The notes under the pieces were generated by a model. That model was given only the letters and a program-made list of their open reading frames with translations. It ran no database searches and had not been told where the DNA came from. This document shows positions 9,456 through 22,400 of a DNA stretch of 64,000 nucleotides, one piece after another; within the stretch, counting starts at the first letter, position 1, and every line of letters begins with the position of its first letter. The stretch spans positions 992,001-1,056,000 of the forward strand of contig NEEC01000010.1 in assembly GCA_002189035.1 (NCBI GenBank). Direction: 5' to 3'. This DNA comes from Utricularia gibba (taxonomy: Eukaryota > Streptophyta > Magnoliopsida > Lamiales > Lentibulariaceae). The translations under genes and the position numbers were made by a program.

Positions 9456-11389
9456 TAACTTTGTTCTTCATTTTAAGTTTTCTTCTGAATGAAATGGTTG
9501 GTTATGTGCAATCAGATCACCGTACTATGCGTTCAATAATGGAATGACTTGACCCGATCGACACTTCACCTTCCAACGCTGATTAGTCTAAAACGTTTAG
9601 ACCGTGTGTTTTTCAACGTAAGCAATGGGCTACGAATTGTATACAAAAACGGTGCCTGCGGCAACTGTCGGAATATAGAACCGGAAAATGTCCAGATTTG
9701 CTCACACGAAGCCTGTGAAGAAGACTATTACTATTAACATTAATCCAAATCCCCCTTACAGATCAGAAAATTGGCTCTGTAATAGCAGCAATATGCTTGT
9801 GTCCTGGAGCGAGAACAAGCTGGCGGCGCGCTAACTTCCCCCAAGCCCTCCAAACCGACGTTGCCTTGGGTGTGGTGGCTGTGCTTTTCAGTTATTAGTG
9901 TTCATCCCAGTTTTAGGATTCTTGAATTTCCAGCCAAATGTTGATGTTCTAAACTGGGGTCTGAGGTGTGATGACTCTAACACACCATATATTTTTTTTT
10001 CATTATAATGAAACATATTGTAAAATTACGTTACTTCTAATCTTATTTTCTATGATGACATCAATATTGAAAAAATAATATCCGCTTCACTAGTTTTATA
10101 ACTCATCATCAATATTCTTGAGTTATAAAAATTTTGAAAAAACATACATAAAATTTATGAATCTTACTGTTACTGAAAACAATTGAAAACGACTCCTCTA
10201 TATCAGCACTCCATTGTTGACAATAATATTATATTTAAACGTGTATTGTAATAGTAATTTCCAACAATTATTGAAGATTAAAGTGCAAAATGATTAATTT
10301 ATATGAATTATGTTCATTGAACTATAGTTTTAACAAACAGTTTTATAATCGCATTAAACTAAAACTACATTAATTTATCTTCACTTGCAAATCATTTTAC
10401 CTCACCATAGTTTTGTGACTGCACTTCCAAACAATCCTATCATTAGTTTGGGAGTGTTCATTTAGACACAATGGTAATTTAACAAACTCATTTAAATGAT
10501 GCCTTCTTTTTATTGTCATTATTTTTTAAAAAAAAATACATTTTTGCCTGAGGGGTTCAGAGATTTTGGATAAGGTTGGCAATGATTCGAAAATTTGTCA
10601 TTCAAGTTTCATTACTTCTATTTAAGTATTCATACAAGTACATTAGAAGTAATCTTGCATGTAGTGTACATTCTTTAGTACTAAAACTAGATGTAGTTAA
10701 ACCAATGTTACTACAATTCAAAATTTTAAAATTATTATCATCAACTCCTCAATAATGGGGATATTACTTTGTAAAATCTATTTTGATCTATAGAAAAAGA
10801 AACAAATAAATTATATTTCCAATGAAAAATGTCTATTGCATTGTGATTTTTAAAAACTTAATAGTAGATACATTAGTCACATAAATACTCAGGTTACAAG
10901 CATACATTGAATGTATAGCACAGAAGGTATTATTAGTATTCATATTCAATTATTCAATTTTTTTAACTGATAAAACGAAATTATCATTATGAAAAAATTG
11001 AACAGTATTTACACTAATGTAAATTCTTTTCTTGATAAATTATTTGGAATCATTTTCTTCCATTAACTGTATTGTAGAATTAAATTACTTGTAGGATAAC
11101 AAAAATTTAAGATAAAAAAAGTGCACATAGTATGAAATATAATTCGAGAAAAAATATAGAAAATTTTATTGATCAAGAAATAAATGATATGTGAAAATGC
11201 TACATTTTGAGTTTAAACTTCAAGCAATAATTATAATAAAAAAGCATCACCATCATAATCATTCATATCACCATATGCATCAAATGTTGAAAAATCCACG
11301 GCATTATCATTATCTAAATCTTGTTAATAAAAAATAGCAACAATTGATTTTGTAATATATTCAGTATACTGATATATAATTCCTTCATT
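9456..11389. other. AT-rich intergenic DNA
   Basis: Downstream of P450 copy 1. A short ORF at 9549-9737 with a few Cys residues is unsupported. I see no gene, RNA or clear element boundary. Confidence 0.5.
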
Positions 11390-12590
11390 CTGTGCGCAAT
11401 TGATCAAAATAGTTGTAGAGCTTGTTTTGCCAAGAACAAGAATAGTCAATCTTCGCAAATTAGGAGCTTGTCCAAACATTCCCAGCATTCATCTACAAAA
11501 AAAAATATACAAAGATATTAAGCTTAAAGCATGTCAAAACCTAAAATTTAAAGAAGTGAAAAAAAAAACTTCATAGTTTTCAATATCCTGGAAAATCAAA
11601 TTCAAGCAATGAGCAATAGAAGGGAAGCAGTTTATTGTTTTGTACTCCTCTTCCACCATCTTTACTGCAGCTATATAGTTTGCACCATTGTATGTCACAA
11701 TTTGAATAACATTTGTTGCACCAACCCACTTACTAACTTATTTAAACAATTGAAATAGAGTTTCTGCATTTTTTACAATGTCAAAGGTATCAATAGAACG
11801 TCAAAATATTGTTCCATATGAATAATACACCAGAAAAATAGTCAGAGTTTGACTCATTTTATATGTGCAACTATTACTCATAATATTACATTCTGTCTCA
11901 TTTCAAATCTCTCTAATTTTTTCAATCCATAGCTGAAGTTGTCGTTCTCGTTCTGCATCTTTTATGAGAGGAAGTCAAACAACCTAATAATTAGGATGTT
12001 TATAACTTGGATCAATTGCAGCAATAACATCAAACTATTTCTTGAAAATCCGAGTATTTAACTTTCAATGAAGTTCCTGCAACATACAAAAAATTGGCAA
12101 CATCAAGATCAATCTTTTTTAACCTCTAAACCAGTAATAGAAAATCTTAAAGAAGTTTAAGATCCACTAGTTGTTCTTCAAGCAAAATATATTGTTATCC
12201 TTTGGAAATTGATGTTTTTGTTTTTTTTTTTTTTGTTTTTTTGTTTTTTTTGTTTTTGCTCTTTCAACATGTTCAACTGCAACTTCTTGAACCCCATTCA
12301 TATCAAAATTTTCTTCGTCAAAAACTTTTACTTATCTCCAACTTCCTGTAAATGTTGTTCTATCTAAAATATAATATCTAAAGGAATTTTTTTTAACATG
12401 ATGTATTCCCAGGCTTGCCAACAAAATGTTATTTCATTCCATGTATTCTACTTCCTACTAATTTTGTGTTTACAAAATGAACATACAAGTGCAGTTTTTG
12501 CATCATATATTTGTTTAATTGTGTACCTCCATGCAGGATCTATCCTCTTAGGACGAGATGAAGAACAATTTGATTCACTAGTCTGAGTAT
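11390..12590 (-). mobile_element. Decayed hAT-type transposon (BED finger and DUF659-like relic)
   Basis: Read on the minus strand in several frames: a BED-finger-like stretch (RIDPAWRYTIKQIYDAK then VCSFCKHK) at about 12590-12450, a DUF659-like stretch (VIQIVTYNGANYIAAVKMVE) at about 11720-11650, FPSIAHCLNLIFQDIENY at about 11640-11580, and the hAT dimerisation start MFGQAPNLRRLTIL at about 11500-11420. The order matches plant hAT transposases. Many stops and frameshifts show that it is dead. I could not define terminal repeats or target duplications, so the limits are approximate. Confidence 0.75.
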
Positions 12591-14775
12591 TCTCTATAAT
12601 AACTTGCAAGTATGATTTTTATGATAAATCTAAGCAGAAAAAGAAAAAAAATCTTACTCTACCTGCAATAAATCTTCCAATAAGCATCAAAGTTCAATCA
12701 ATTTGTAAAATCCTTTTTCAATTTTCAAGATTGAGCCATTGAGAATTTTTCCATCACTTCAAGGGTATGAGGAAGGCATAAAATTGGTCAAAAAGATCTC
12801 TCATTATTCCTTCTGTGAAGACTCTCATTCCAGCAAGAGGCACAAACTTTTCCAGTAAGAGACGCGGACTCTTCCAACAAATTCTATGACTAAAACATAA
12901 TGGGCTCATATGTTGATGGGCTTAATTTTTTAATCCAGTTTTATAATTGGTTTTGTTATTAAAATTCGATCCTAATTGATCCAACTCGGTTTTTAATCGA
13001 TTTTTGAACTCATAGTTTTATATTTTAGACCGATTTGGATGTGTTGCTGATTTGCGGTTCGATCAGTCCGACCCTCCGGTTCAACCGATTTTTTAAAGCC
13101 ATGCGGTTGAGCTTATTTTAGCATTTGATCAAAATAAGGTTTCTCAATGATGGAAATCATAAATTGAAATTGAAGTAGAAATTTGTAAAAAATAAGGATG
13201 AAAATTTTGTGAAAAATAGCAGATTGTATGAATAATATTTAAGAATGAAGTAAAAAAATAATGTGAAACATATAAGATATTAAAAGTAGGCTTTGGGATC
13301 ACTTTTCCATGATTGGAAACGCCGGGAACCAACACGAAACTATGCGTTTCCCATTCCAGAGCCGGAAATCGGAGCAAGCCTCGTTTCATTTCAGGTGGAA
13401 GGCGTGTCATTAAACCCCCTAAATTGAATAATATTGGTTTCGTGATCATGAGTCGCACAGGTCAATCAACCAATCAAAGACCTGGAAAGCTTTCCTCCTC
13501 CATTACAACATTACAAATAAGTCAAACATGACATGCCCGTTACGAACCCCAACTTAATCAAACCCTACCAGGCAGTGGACGAAAACCTAACCCTGACCCA
13601 ATTCCAGGGTCCGATCGGGAATATGGAGGATTCCATGAGTCCGCACGAAAGCATGAACACACGAATGGTTTGAAGAATTTATCATTACCCCATTATCTGC
13701 TTAGTCAGAAGCAAAGAGTGGGTTTCTTTTCATTGGAGTCCGAGTCCTGTCCACTGGCATGGCATGGCATGCCCTTAACGTGCTTCAAACTTCATCATTT
13801 TCAAAATCTACCATCCACAATTCATGTACCAGGCCGAATGATCTCAAGCATCAGCTGGAACAACTCTTCAGAGCAAAAAGCTTGGTATGTACTGTATACC
13901 TAATCAGGTATGTTTTGTCTGCACAGTATCACCAATTCCCACGTTCATCATTCCATTGCTTTTCGATCACTGCTGGTGGTCAAAATCTTGACGCTCTGGA
14001 ATCACAGAACAACACGATGCTTCTAACACTGGCCATGGATGTCCCCATTCTATCAACCATACCATTTTGGACAGACGTCTGGAGTAGATTTCAGTCCCCA
14101 AAATGCTTAGTAAGAAGATTCCATGCGTGATTTCGCCAATAATATCATCTGCCCTGGAATTCGATGGGCTGCTGCACACGTACAGCCAACCAGACATCAA
14201 CACACGTTAGGAAAAATCCAATGCTCCATGTCCCCTTCTTACCAAGTCATTTGTTTCTTAGCTAAGCACTTACATCATACTTTTGTTGTCTATTAATCTA
14301 CCCTCTATGATACATTAAAATAATATTGAAAACAATTCTTCAATCAAGGAATATGTTCCGGAACATGCAGCCGCCCTGAAGACAAATCGTCGACGGGAGT
14401 TGACGAATACTATTGTGTGCCTTCGCCGCTGTCTCATCGGGTCGGGGCGGGTACACTAGTCTTGTTCCAGAGTTAGTATTTTTCAAATTCCTAAAATATC
14501 ATAAGTTGAATTTTCTTGTATATGATTCTCATTATACGTATGCATATTATCTGGATAAGGAAGACAGTAATTAACAAGTAACGCAACCCCACACGCCACT
14601 CATACTTCAATTAGTAGCCCGGGTTCAAACTCGGACAATATTAGCTTATCATATGGTAAGAGTATCCCGAGCAATTTCGTTGATAATTTGCATCATGTTA
14701 TATGTATCCTATATGATTTCTTGTTTGATTTCCACTATGATATATAGATTTTTTTCTAACAGTGAAACGAAAATA
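12591..14775. other. Intergenic DNA, no gene recognised
   Basis: Includes a moderately GC-rich stretch at about 13300-14210 with several short ORFs on both strands, none resembling a known protein. GGCAT is repeated three times near 13757. A GCCCGGGTTCAAACTCGG motif near 14620 recalls a T-loop but has no acceptor or anticodon stem around it. Confidence 0.45.
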
Positions 14776-15004
14776 GTGTTCTGGAAAATTTTTTGAATTT
14801 ATTTTTATTTTTTCAAAATTATTTTAGAAAAATAAAATAAGAAGTAAAAGTAACTTATTCATTATTTTTTAAAAAATAATTTTTGTAGTACAATTTCAAA
14901 AATATTTTTTGATAAAAGTACTTTTACAATTGAAATTGTTCTAAAATAAAAAAAAAAATTATTTTTAAAAAGTAAAAATATACTTCAAAAATTTTTCAGA
15001 ACAC
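14776..15004. mobile_element. Foldback MITE
   Basis: 229-bp AT-rich element. The left end GTGTTCTGGAAAATTTTTTGAA and the right end (complement GTGTTCTGAAAAATTTTTGAA) are near-perfect inverted repeats, and inner segments (ACAATTTC / GAAATTGT) also pair, so most of the element can fold. The flanks ACGAAAAT and ACTGAAAT are a possible imperfect 8-bp duplication, which would suggest hAT, but this is weak. Confidence 0.65.
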
Positions 15005-16176
15005 GACTGAAATTTTCACTTAATTTGTGTCAAGCCGATAACCTTGACGTACCTCATGTACCTATGCCTTGGGTTATAAATAAATACAAACCGTAAATTT
15101 CGTAATCGTGGGTTCATATTTCCATGGTTGTTGATGACATAGATTCGAGTGAAAACCCTAAATGACACCATTCAAGTAGTGGCCATATCGAGTAAGAAAT
15201 TGTGGAGTGCAAAACCCTAATTGACGCCAATAAAAAAAATTGATATTTATATAGGTTTGTCATATAATTTGAAGTTGTATTTAGGATTATAGATAATATA
15301 ATTAGTTTTAAAATTATGTAAATAGAATTATTTTGAAATTATAAAACTATTTTTTGAGATTATATATTGTAAAGTTTGATTAGTAAAATTATTATAAAAT
15401 TTAATATGATGATATATATGTATCTTTGAAGTATTAAAAAAATTAATAGTATAATTTTTTTAATTAATTTCTCATTTAATCATTTAATCCCAGAATTCTC
15501 GTTTATAATTTTATTACAAAACATGTAAAAATTAGTATCTGCACAAATTAAACTAAACCACTTCAAGAAACTAATAAAAAAGAACCAGCCCTATGTATTA
15601 CTAAAATCTTAAATTTTAGTTATTATTATCATTAATTTGACATTTACGATAATACAAATTTCAGCATAATTTGTTTGAAAGATTGGACAAAAAATCACTA
15701 GTTCACTGTGCCCGAGCGTAATGAAGCCCATGGTTTTGGCAATTCACGGCAAGGAAACCAAAGTAAGGTTCAAAGGTGCGACGCCCGACCAAATTGACCT
15801 TCGAAGTTGGACGCTTTTACGTGTCTGAATATTGTGTGGGGGTGTCTGCGCGTTACTCTTCTAGAACCAAGAATGTTACTTTATAGCATTTCATTTTCGG
15901 AAGCGTCGTATGAATAATTAAAGCAGAGACCTTCCATGTTCCATCCCAAAGCGAAAAATAGAGATCTAGAAACAAAGTGTGAATTTGATGAAGTTTGAGG
16001 ATGGAAAGGAAATAAAGACATTTACTTTTTCTCTTTCCTTCTGGATGGTATATAGTTCGTAAGAAAAGTAGGAAGAGAAGGTGGAAGGGCACTTGCGGGG
16101 ATTATTCACTGCTAATAAATAGGCGTGCAGTGCAGCAGCCTCCTTGTACTTACAAAACCCACCAGCTTCAGTAGAC
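15005..16176. other. AT-rich intergenic DNA and presumed promoter of P450 copy 2
   Basis: No coding potential. AATAAATA motifs occur shortly upstream of both P450 starts (about 7805 and 16114) and may be a shared core-promoter remnant. Confidence 0.4.
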
Positions 16177-17770
16177 ATGGCGGCCATGTACACCGCTACA
16201 CTTGTTTCTCTCATCGTGGCTTCTGTTGCTGTGCTTTGGAATGTGATCTTCAGGAAGAAATCTAAGGAGTCTCCTCCTCCGGGGAGCTCAGGTTGGCCGG
16301 TCATTGGGGAAACCTTCGAGTTCGCCACGGCTGCCAAAGGGGGGCATCCCGAGAACTTCATCTTCGATCGGATGGCTAAATACTCGTCTCTCGTGTTCAA
16401 GACCCATCTCTTCGGTGCTCCGGCAGCGGTGCTGTGTGGTGCCGACGGCAACAAGTTCATCTTCACCAATGAGAACAAGCTAGTCCAGAAGTGGCACTCG
16501 TCTTCGATCAAAAAGATCTTCCCCCACTACATGCAAACCTCGGCCAACGAGAGTGGCTCCAAGCTGAGAAAAATGCTCCCCATAGCAGTGAAAGCCGACG
16601 CCCTCCGCCGCCACGTAGGAATCATGGACCAAATCACGAGGACCCACTTCGTCGAGCAGTGGGACACCAAGAAGGAAATAGTTGTCCACCCTCTCCTCAA
16701 GGAGTACACCTTGTGGGTCGCCTGCCGGCTCTTCCTAAGCATGGAAGACGGGACCAACATGACCCGTTTCGGAAATTCGTTCGACGTGCTCATCGCCGGC
16801 CTGTATTCGATTCCAATTGATCTTCCAGGGACGACACTGAACAGGGCGCTGGAGTCCTCGAAGATGATCAAGGAGCAGCTCTATTCTATCATACATCGGC
16901 GCAAGATTGAGCTGGCGGAGGGGAAGGTGACGCCGGATCACGATGTGTTGTCCCATATGCTCTCTATGGTCGACCAAAATGGGAAGTCTGAAGATGAAAT
17001 GAACATTGCGGATATGATTCTTGGGCTGCTCATCGGTGGCCATGACACCGCCACCTCCGCCTGCACATCGGTCGTCAAGTACTTGGCGGAGTATCCCGAC
17101 GTCTACGAGGGTGTCTACCAGGGTAAGAAACTACGGGCCATAGCGCGCATATGAATTGCTTGCATATCCGTGTGTTCATCATGGCCAAACCTTTTGTTTC
17201 TGGATGCAGAGCAAACGGGAATCGCGAATTCTAAGGAAGAGGGAGAGCTTCTGAGCTGGGAAGATATGCAGAAAATGAAGTATTCATGGAAGGTGGCATG
17301 CGAAGTCATGCGATTAGCTCCCCGGCGTCCGGCGGATTTCGAGAAGCGAAGACCGATTTCAACTTCAAGGGCTACAACATCCCCAAGGGCTGGAAGGTAA
17401 TCATCTTCACGAAAACACTCCGATTCATATTCCAACTCATCTCCGGTTGACGTGGCAATGCTCTCCCACAGTTGTACTGGAGCATCGTCTCAACCCACAA
17501 GAATCCCGATTTCTTCCCGGAGCCGGAGAAGTTCGATCCGTCGCGATTCGACGGCAAGGGGCCTGCACCGTACACGTTCATCCCGTTCGGAGCGGGGCCG
17601 CGGATGTGCCCGGGGAGCGAGTACGCCAGAATGCTGATCCTGGTGTTCATGCATAATCTGGTGACCAGATTCCGATGGGAGAAAATGATCCCGACGAGAA
17701 GACGGTGCTGAACCCACTGCCCGTTCCAGTGAACGGTTTACCCATCAGGCTCCATCCTCACTCCGCATGA
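16177..17770 (+). CDS. CYP716-type cytochrome P450, copy 2 (two frameshifts)
   Basis: Tandem paralogue of copy 1 with the same three-exon structure: 16177-17122, 17210-17396, 17472-17770, and the same intron phases. Seen: N-terminal membrane segment, hinge [14 protein letters not shown]-helix GGHDTAT, K-helix [13 protein letters not shown], haem loop [17 protein letters not shown]. Two breaks, both repaired by one C: the run 17320-17323 just after the K-helix (RLAP), and the run 17690-17692 in the C-terminal WEKMIPDEK region. Copy 1 keeps the full run (ATCCCCGACGAG) at the latter site, which supports loss here. Repaired length is 477 aa. Differences around the haem loop and substrate-recognition regions suggest that the two copies may have diverged in substrate; this is inference. 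Confidence 0.86.
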
Positions 17771-19492
17771 ACAACTCCTTCATATCAAATCTCTTCTCTT
17801 CTGTCTACATATTTGGAGAGGGCTTCGAGTCCATTATCCTCCTGCCCTTCCGTACACACACTACACTTTTCTATATAATATAATATTATTACAATCAATG
17901 TCCTGAAATCATTTCACTGGCGTCCAATTTGGGATAAAAAGGCATTTATAAGAAATAAAAATATTAAAATATTTATTTATTTTACTATATTAATTATTAT
18001 TAATTGTTTCATATAAATGTTCTGTTTTGGAACAAAAAGTAATTAAAAAAGTGTAATGCCATTTTTAAAATTCCATCATGTGTTCATGAAAATGCTTGAA
18101 TTGAATCGCTTTTCTTTTAATAGAATTCCAATTTCACTCTCATTTTAATATAAAATATAAAACCTAAAAAATAACGTGATGTTTTTATACTTTCTCAATT
18201 TTTATTGTTGTTTTAAAATAAGAGAAAATAAGAGCAAATCTGAAAATTCATCACAAAAAACAAAAACAGATGTGAAGCAATTAGAGGAAAAAATAAATAA
18301 AGAGTGCACATTTTTTTGTTATTTCAACTTAAAGTATATCACATAACAAATCTACAGGAATAAATCGATTCTACAAAAATTGAATTGGTTTGTACTCTAA
18401 TTCTTAGAAACATGAGATAATTATAAATTAATTATAATTTATAAATAAATCGATGCTCTATAAATTAATTTTTCTGTGAAAATTAATTTTTAAAAAATGA
18501 TTCTGAGATTAAATTTATTCTTTTGTAAATAATTATAATTAATATTATTAATTATTACAAATATTTTAATTTTTTAAACTATACTTTTCGTACACATCTA
18601 TTTAATTTAAAAGAGCATAAAACATAATTTATAAATTTCATATAATATTTTTATAATATTATCATTTATAATATACTATCTTAATTTTTAAATTTATAAA
18701 ATATAATTATTAGTAAATATTTAATTTACCTCTAAAAATTATTCATTATTTTTTAGACTTCGGACATAAAAATAAATTTTATAATAATCATTTTCAAAAA
18801 AAAAAATTCAAACCAATTTAATAAAAACAAATCAGTTTTTTCGAAATAAAAAAAACATATATCATAAAAACATGAAATGATTTTTGATTTCTAATTTATT
18901 ATTTATATCATTTAAACCACGACTAGAGTACAGATATTGAAATATGCTGTAACCTTTCAATACCATTTCAAACAAAAAAGTCAAACAGAGACTAACGTTT
19001 GTTGCTCCTTTTGGATGCAGAAATATTGAAGCAAACAAGTGCAACTAAACCAGAAACACTTCTTAATTGCAGTCTTTGGTCGTCACAATCTCCAAGATTA
19101 CAAGTCAAGAGGCATATGATTCACATGCTGAGTGTCCAGGTATTTCAAAGGAAATCATGAAGCCGCGCACAGTCCACTACCAATTTCAAAGCACAGATAG
19201 AACCAAGAAAAAGCAAGTGCAACTTGCGAGAGTCAGACTGATGCCCTCCTACACCTAAAGCAGCCTACCTTAATGAGGGGGGGAAAAACTGAAAGTGCTC
19301 TAGGGATGAGAGGAGGCATATCAAACTGTTGCAGAGACACCCAAGAATCGAGCAAAACAAGCAAATGCTAAATACGAAGAGAGAGTGAAAATGAACACAG
19401 AGAAAGTATGAGATGAATGAAAAGATCACCTCAATGGTATATTAGCCAGAAAGTCCAAGTGCCACTCCTGTGGATGAAAAACACTGCAGCTC
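17771..19492. other. AT-rich intergenic DNA
   Basis: Very AT-rich between 17930 and 18900, with homopolymer A/T runs and no ORF of interest. 19050-19490 is probably the 3' untranslated region of the YTH gene. Confidence 0.5.
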
Positions 19493-22400
19493 TCACTCTG
19501 ACTTGGAGAAGTTTCTAGCAGCCCCGATATTGAGCGCATCAGCAAGCTTTTCTGATAGATGATCCATAGATTCAGCAGCAACAGTAGATTCGGCATTCTC
19601 TATAGCAGCAGCGGCAGCTCGTTGTTTTGCCTTCCTCTCCACTAAGGATTTCTCACGCTCATCATAGAAACTGAAATCATCAAGGAGTGAAGTGCCAGCT
19701 TCATGGTTCTTAAAAATCTTCAACATTTCAATCCCCTGATCCAGCTTCACCTGAAATCCAAAGTGGGCCATCGGGACAAGTAATCAAAATATAGGATACT
19801 CTAAAGAAACAAGCACAGTTTTATGTGACATTTACATGGAAACCTACTGCATATAAAATGTTAAGAGATGGGATGCCCTTTTACATATAAAAGGAGTATA
19901 TCCGTAAATACATGGAGCAATAACCAAGGGATCGTTTAAAAAATAAAAAAAGCGAAGAGGAAAAAAAAATATGCATGTTTTTAAATAAATCAAGTAGAGA
20001 ACGCATTAAAAATCATTCAGCAGCAAAAGCTCTAGGCTCTCAATGAAGAATTGAAATCAATCTGCATGAATCTGGGACGATAAAACATAACAAACGATGT
20101 CAAGTTCAGAAAACCTATACGACCATTACTTCGCATTCCTTAAACAAATCATATATAAAAAAATTATGAAAACCTCTTGGGAATCTCGACTGTGCGTAAC
20201 AGGCTTGTTGTCATTATTTTCAAGAAGTATGTGCCGAAAGCAACTGTTTGGAACATCCTTGATGATATGCCATTTGACAGGAAACTGACCGCTCCACCTA
20301 TCCTGCTGCCAGTAATCAGCATCTTTCTCAAAATTAACAGGCCCGATCATCTCTGCCACGCCACAAAACTGTCCGCTGGCATTAACCTACAGGTTGGAAG
20401 AATGTTAGGCCATGAAATATTCTCAACAGCCAACGAAACAAAAAAAATTCAAGCTTCATAAAAAATGATAAAAAGGGAAAAGAATAATGCACAATGCAAA
20501 TATGAGGCTGGGTTGGGCAAAACGATTCAGAAAAGCTGGAGATGGGTAACTAGCTGACAGATTGTGGTTGCTCTGGAAACAAAAATACGACAAAAGTTTT
20601 CAGAGATCCAGAGGATGATGGGGCAGGAAGAAAAATATTTTTTTTCCCTGCAAATCAAACGTGTGCTGTATGGATACAAAAAAGAGGAAAGAGAGGGATA
20701 ACGTCCATTCATGAATGGTGCAACAATCTACGTTAAGAAAATACTATAAGGGAAAAGAAGCCTCGGGAAGTGTTATAAATATTTCGTAGATACAAAAACA
20801 ATTGTTTTTCCTCTCCAAAAAAAGTATATAAGAATGTATCCTCAAGAATCTTATCCAGCTACACTCAGAAGTTGCCTAAGAAAATGCTAGAGCATTAGAG
20901 ATTGAAAACATACTGAAAAAAAGAGGAATACTGGGCAAATTCCTTCCATTTCTCTCGATTCAGAATAAGCAGTATCCAGCTTTCTGTTTCCAAGAGGTGT
21001 ACTGGCCCAAACACTGTATTTTATGCTCTTATGGATATTGTCCTCACTGAAGGACTTGATTACGAAAAACCTTGCACGCTCATAATCAGTTATAAAATCA
21101 GGGGAATTAAGATGCTGGACATTAAAACCAGAAGTCGACTCAGAATCCTTCACTCTTGCAAGAGAGCCATCCACAGAAGAACCCTTGCTTTTGGGCTTTG
21201 AGGCTCTTGGTCCTCGATTCCAATCATTTGAGGAGCCAAGTGTATCTGCAGAATTATTTACATAGTCTCTATCCCTTTCATGTTTTCCACCTTTTGGAGC
21301 AACGTTCCACCTTCGGATAGGGTTAGATGCTACAGCACTCTGGTAAGAGCCAGAGCCCGGAAAATGTCTAGATGATGAATTTGATGGTAGACCAAAACCC
21401 TGAAATGGTGCCTGAAACAGTAAATAGCAGTTATCAGGGGGCGGTCCCAATGCACTAAAAATATTTGCTTTGAACAAAAGATCACAGTTGAAATTAGTAG
21501 AAACATGAGACATAAAGCGTGCCTGCGCAACAAAATAAAAATAAAGTATATTCTTTGGGCACCTGATTTTGAAGTTTAGGAAGCTTAAACTATAAATAGA
21601 AGCATAGAGTGAATCTACAGGCTTTTGATCGAAGAATACGCATTTTAACCAGATGCAAAATAAAGGAACACTGATATAAAGCTCATTTCATTGACAGAAT
21701 TGGTTCCAGACAGTCGAACTGCCACATAGATAGCGCACTGGAACAACCAGAGAAAAAAGAAGCTGTTCTTTTCCTAGTAATCTACTCAAATTTATGCTAG
21801 TGATTATTTTCCGAGTGCAAGTAAGTAATCAAAACAAAAGAGCAATTTTAAGAGTAAAAACATTACTCTGTGTTCTTATCTTCTCGAGTGCCTACATAAA
21901 CATATATATGTACGATTCATGGGAAACTACTGAAAGAAACTAACCTGTGCAACTGTTTGCTCATAAGACCCTAATAATCCATAAGGTTGGGGGAATGCAG
22001 TTCCAGAAGTTAATGGAGACATGATCCGGCTAGATTCAAAGGAACTTGAACAACTCGGTAGGGAATCAGTGGATCCAAATTCACCTGGAAATTTGTAGAC
22101 ACCAAAACTGCTGCTACCAGAGTGATCCCCACCAAAATTTCCAAAGGGAACAAAGTATCCTGATCCGTGTCCAAAAAATGCACTTTCATTAAAATTTTCT
22201 TGGTTATTACTCCCTGATGGCACCCTGTCAGTCTGTGAAGCTGGAAGGGGTGAAGAAACGTGCTGGGGGCCAGGTGAGAGTGCGGGTGGATAATAGGAAG
22301 TAGGAACAGAAATCTGATGCGGAGAAAACATCTGGCCATCAATCAAAATGGGAGACATAGGGCTAGCAAGTGGAGAAAACTGTCCAAATGCCATCTGTGA

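Noticed and set aside
9549-9737. 62-codon ORF with several Cys residues after P450 copy 1
   Set aside because: No recognisable domain or splice partners; probably 3' flank.
14610-14660. T-loop-like GGGTTCAAACTCGG motif as a possible tRNA
   Set aside because: No acceptor stem, anticodon stem or D arm can be paired around it.
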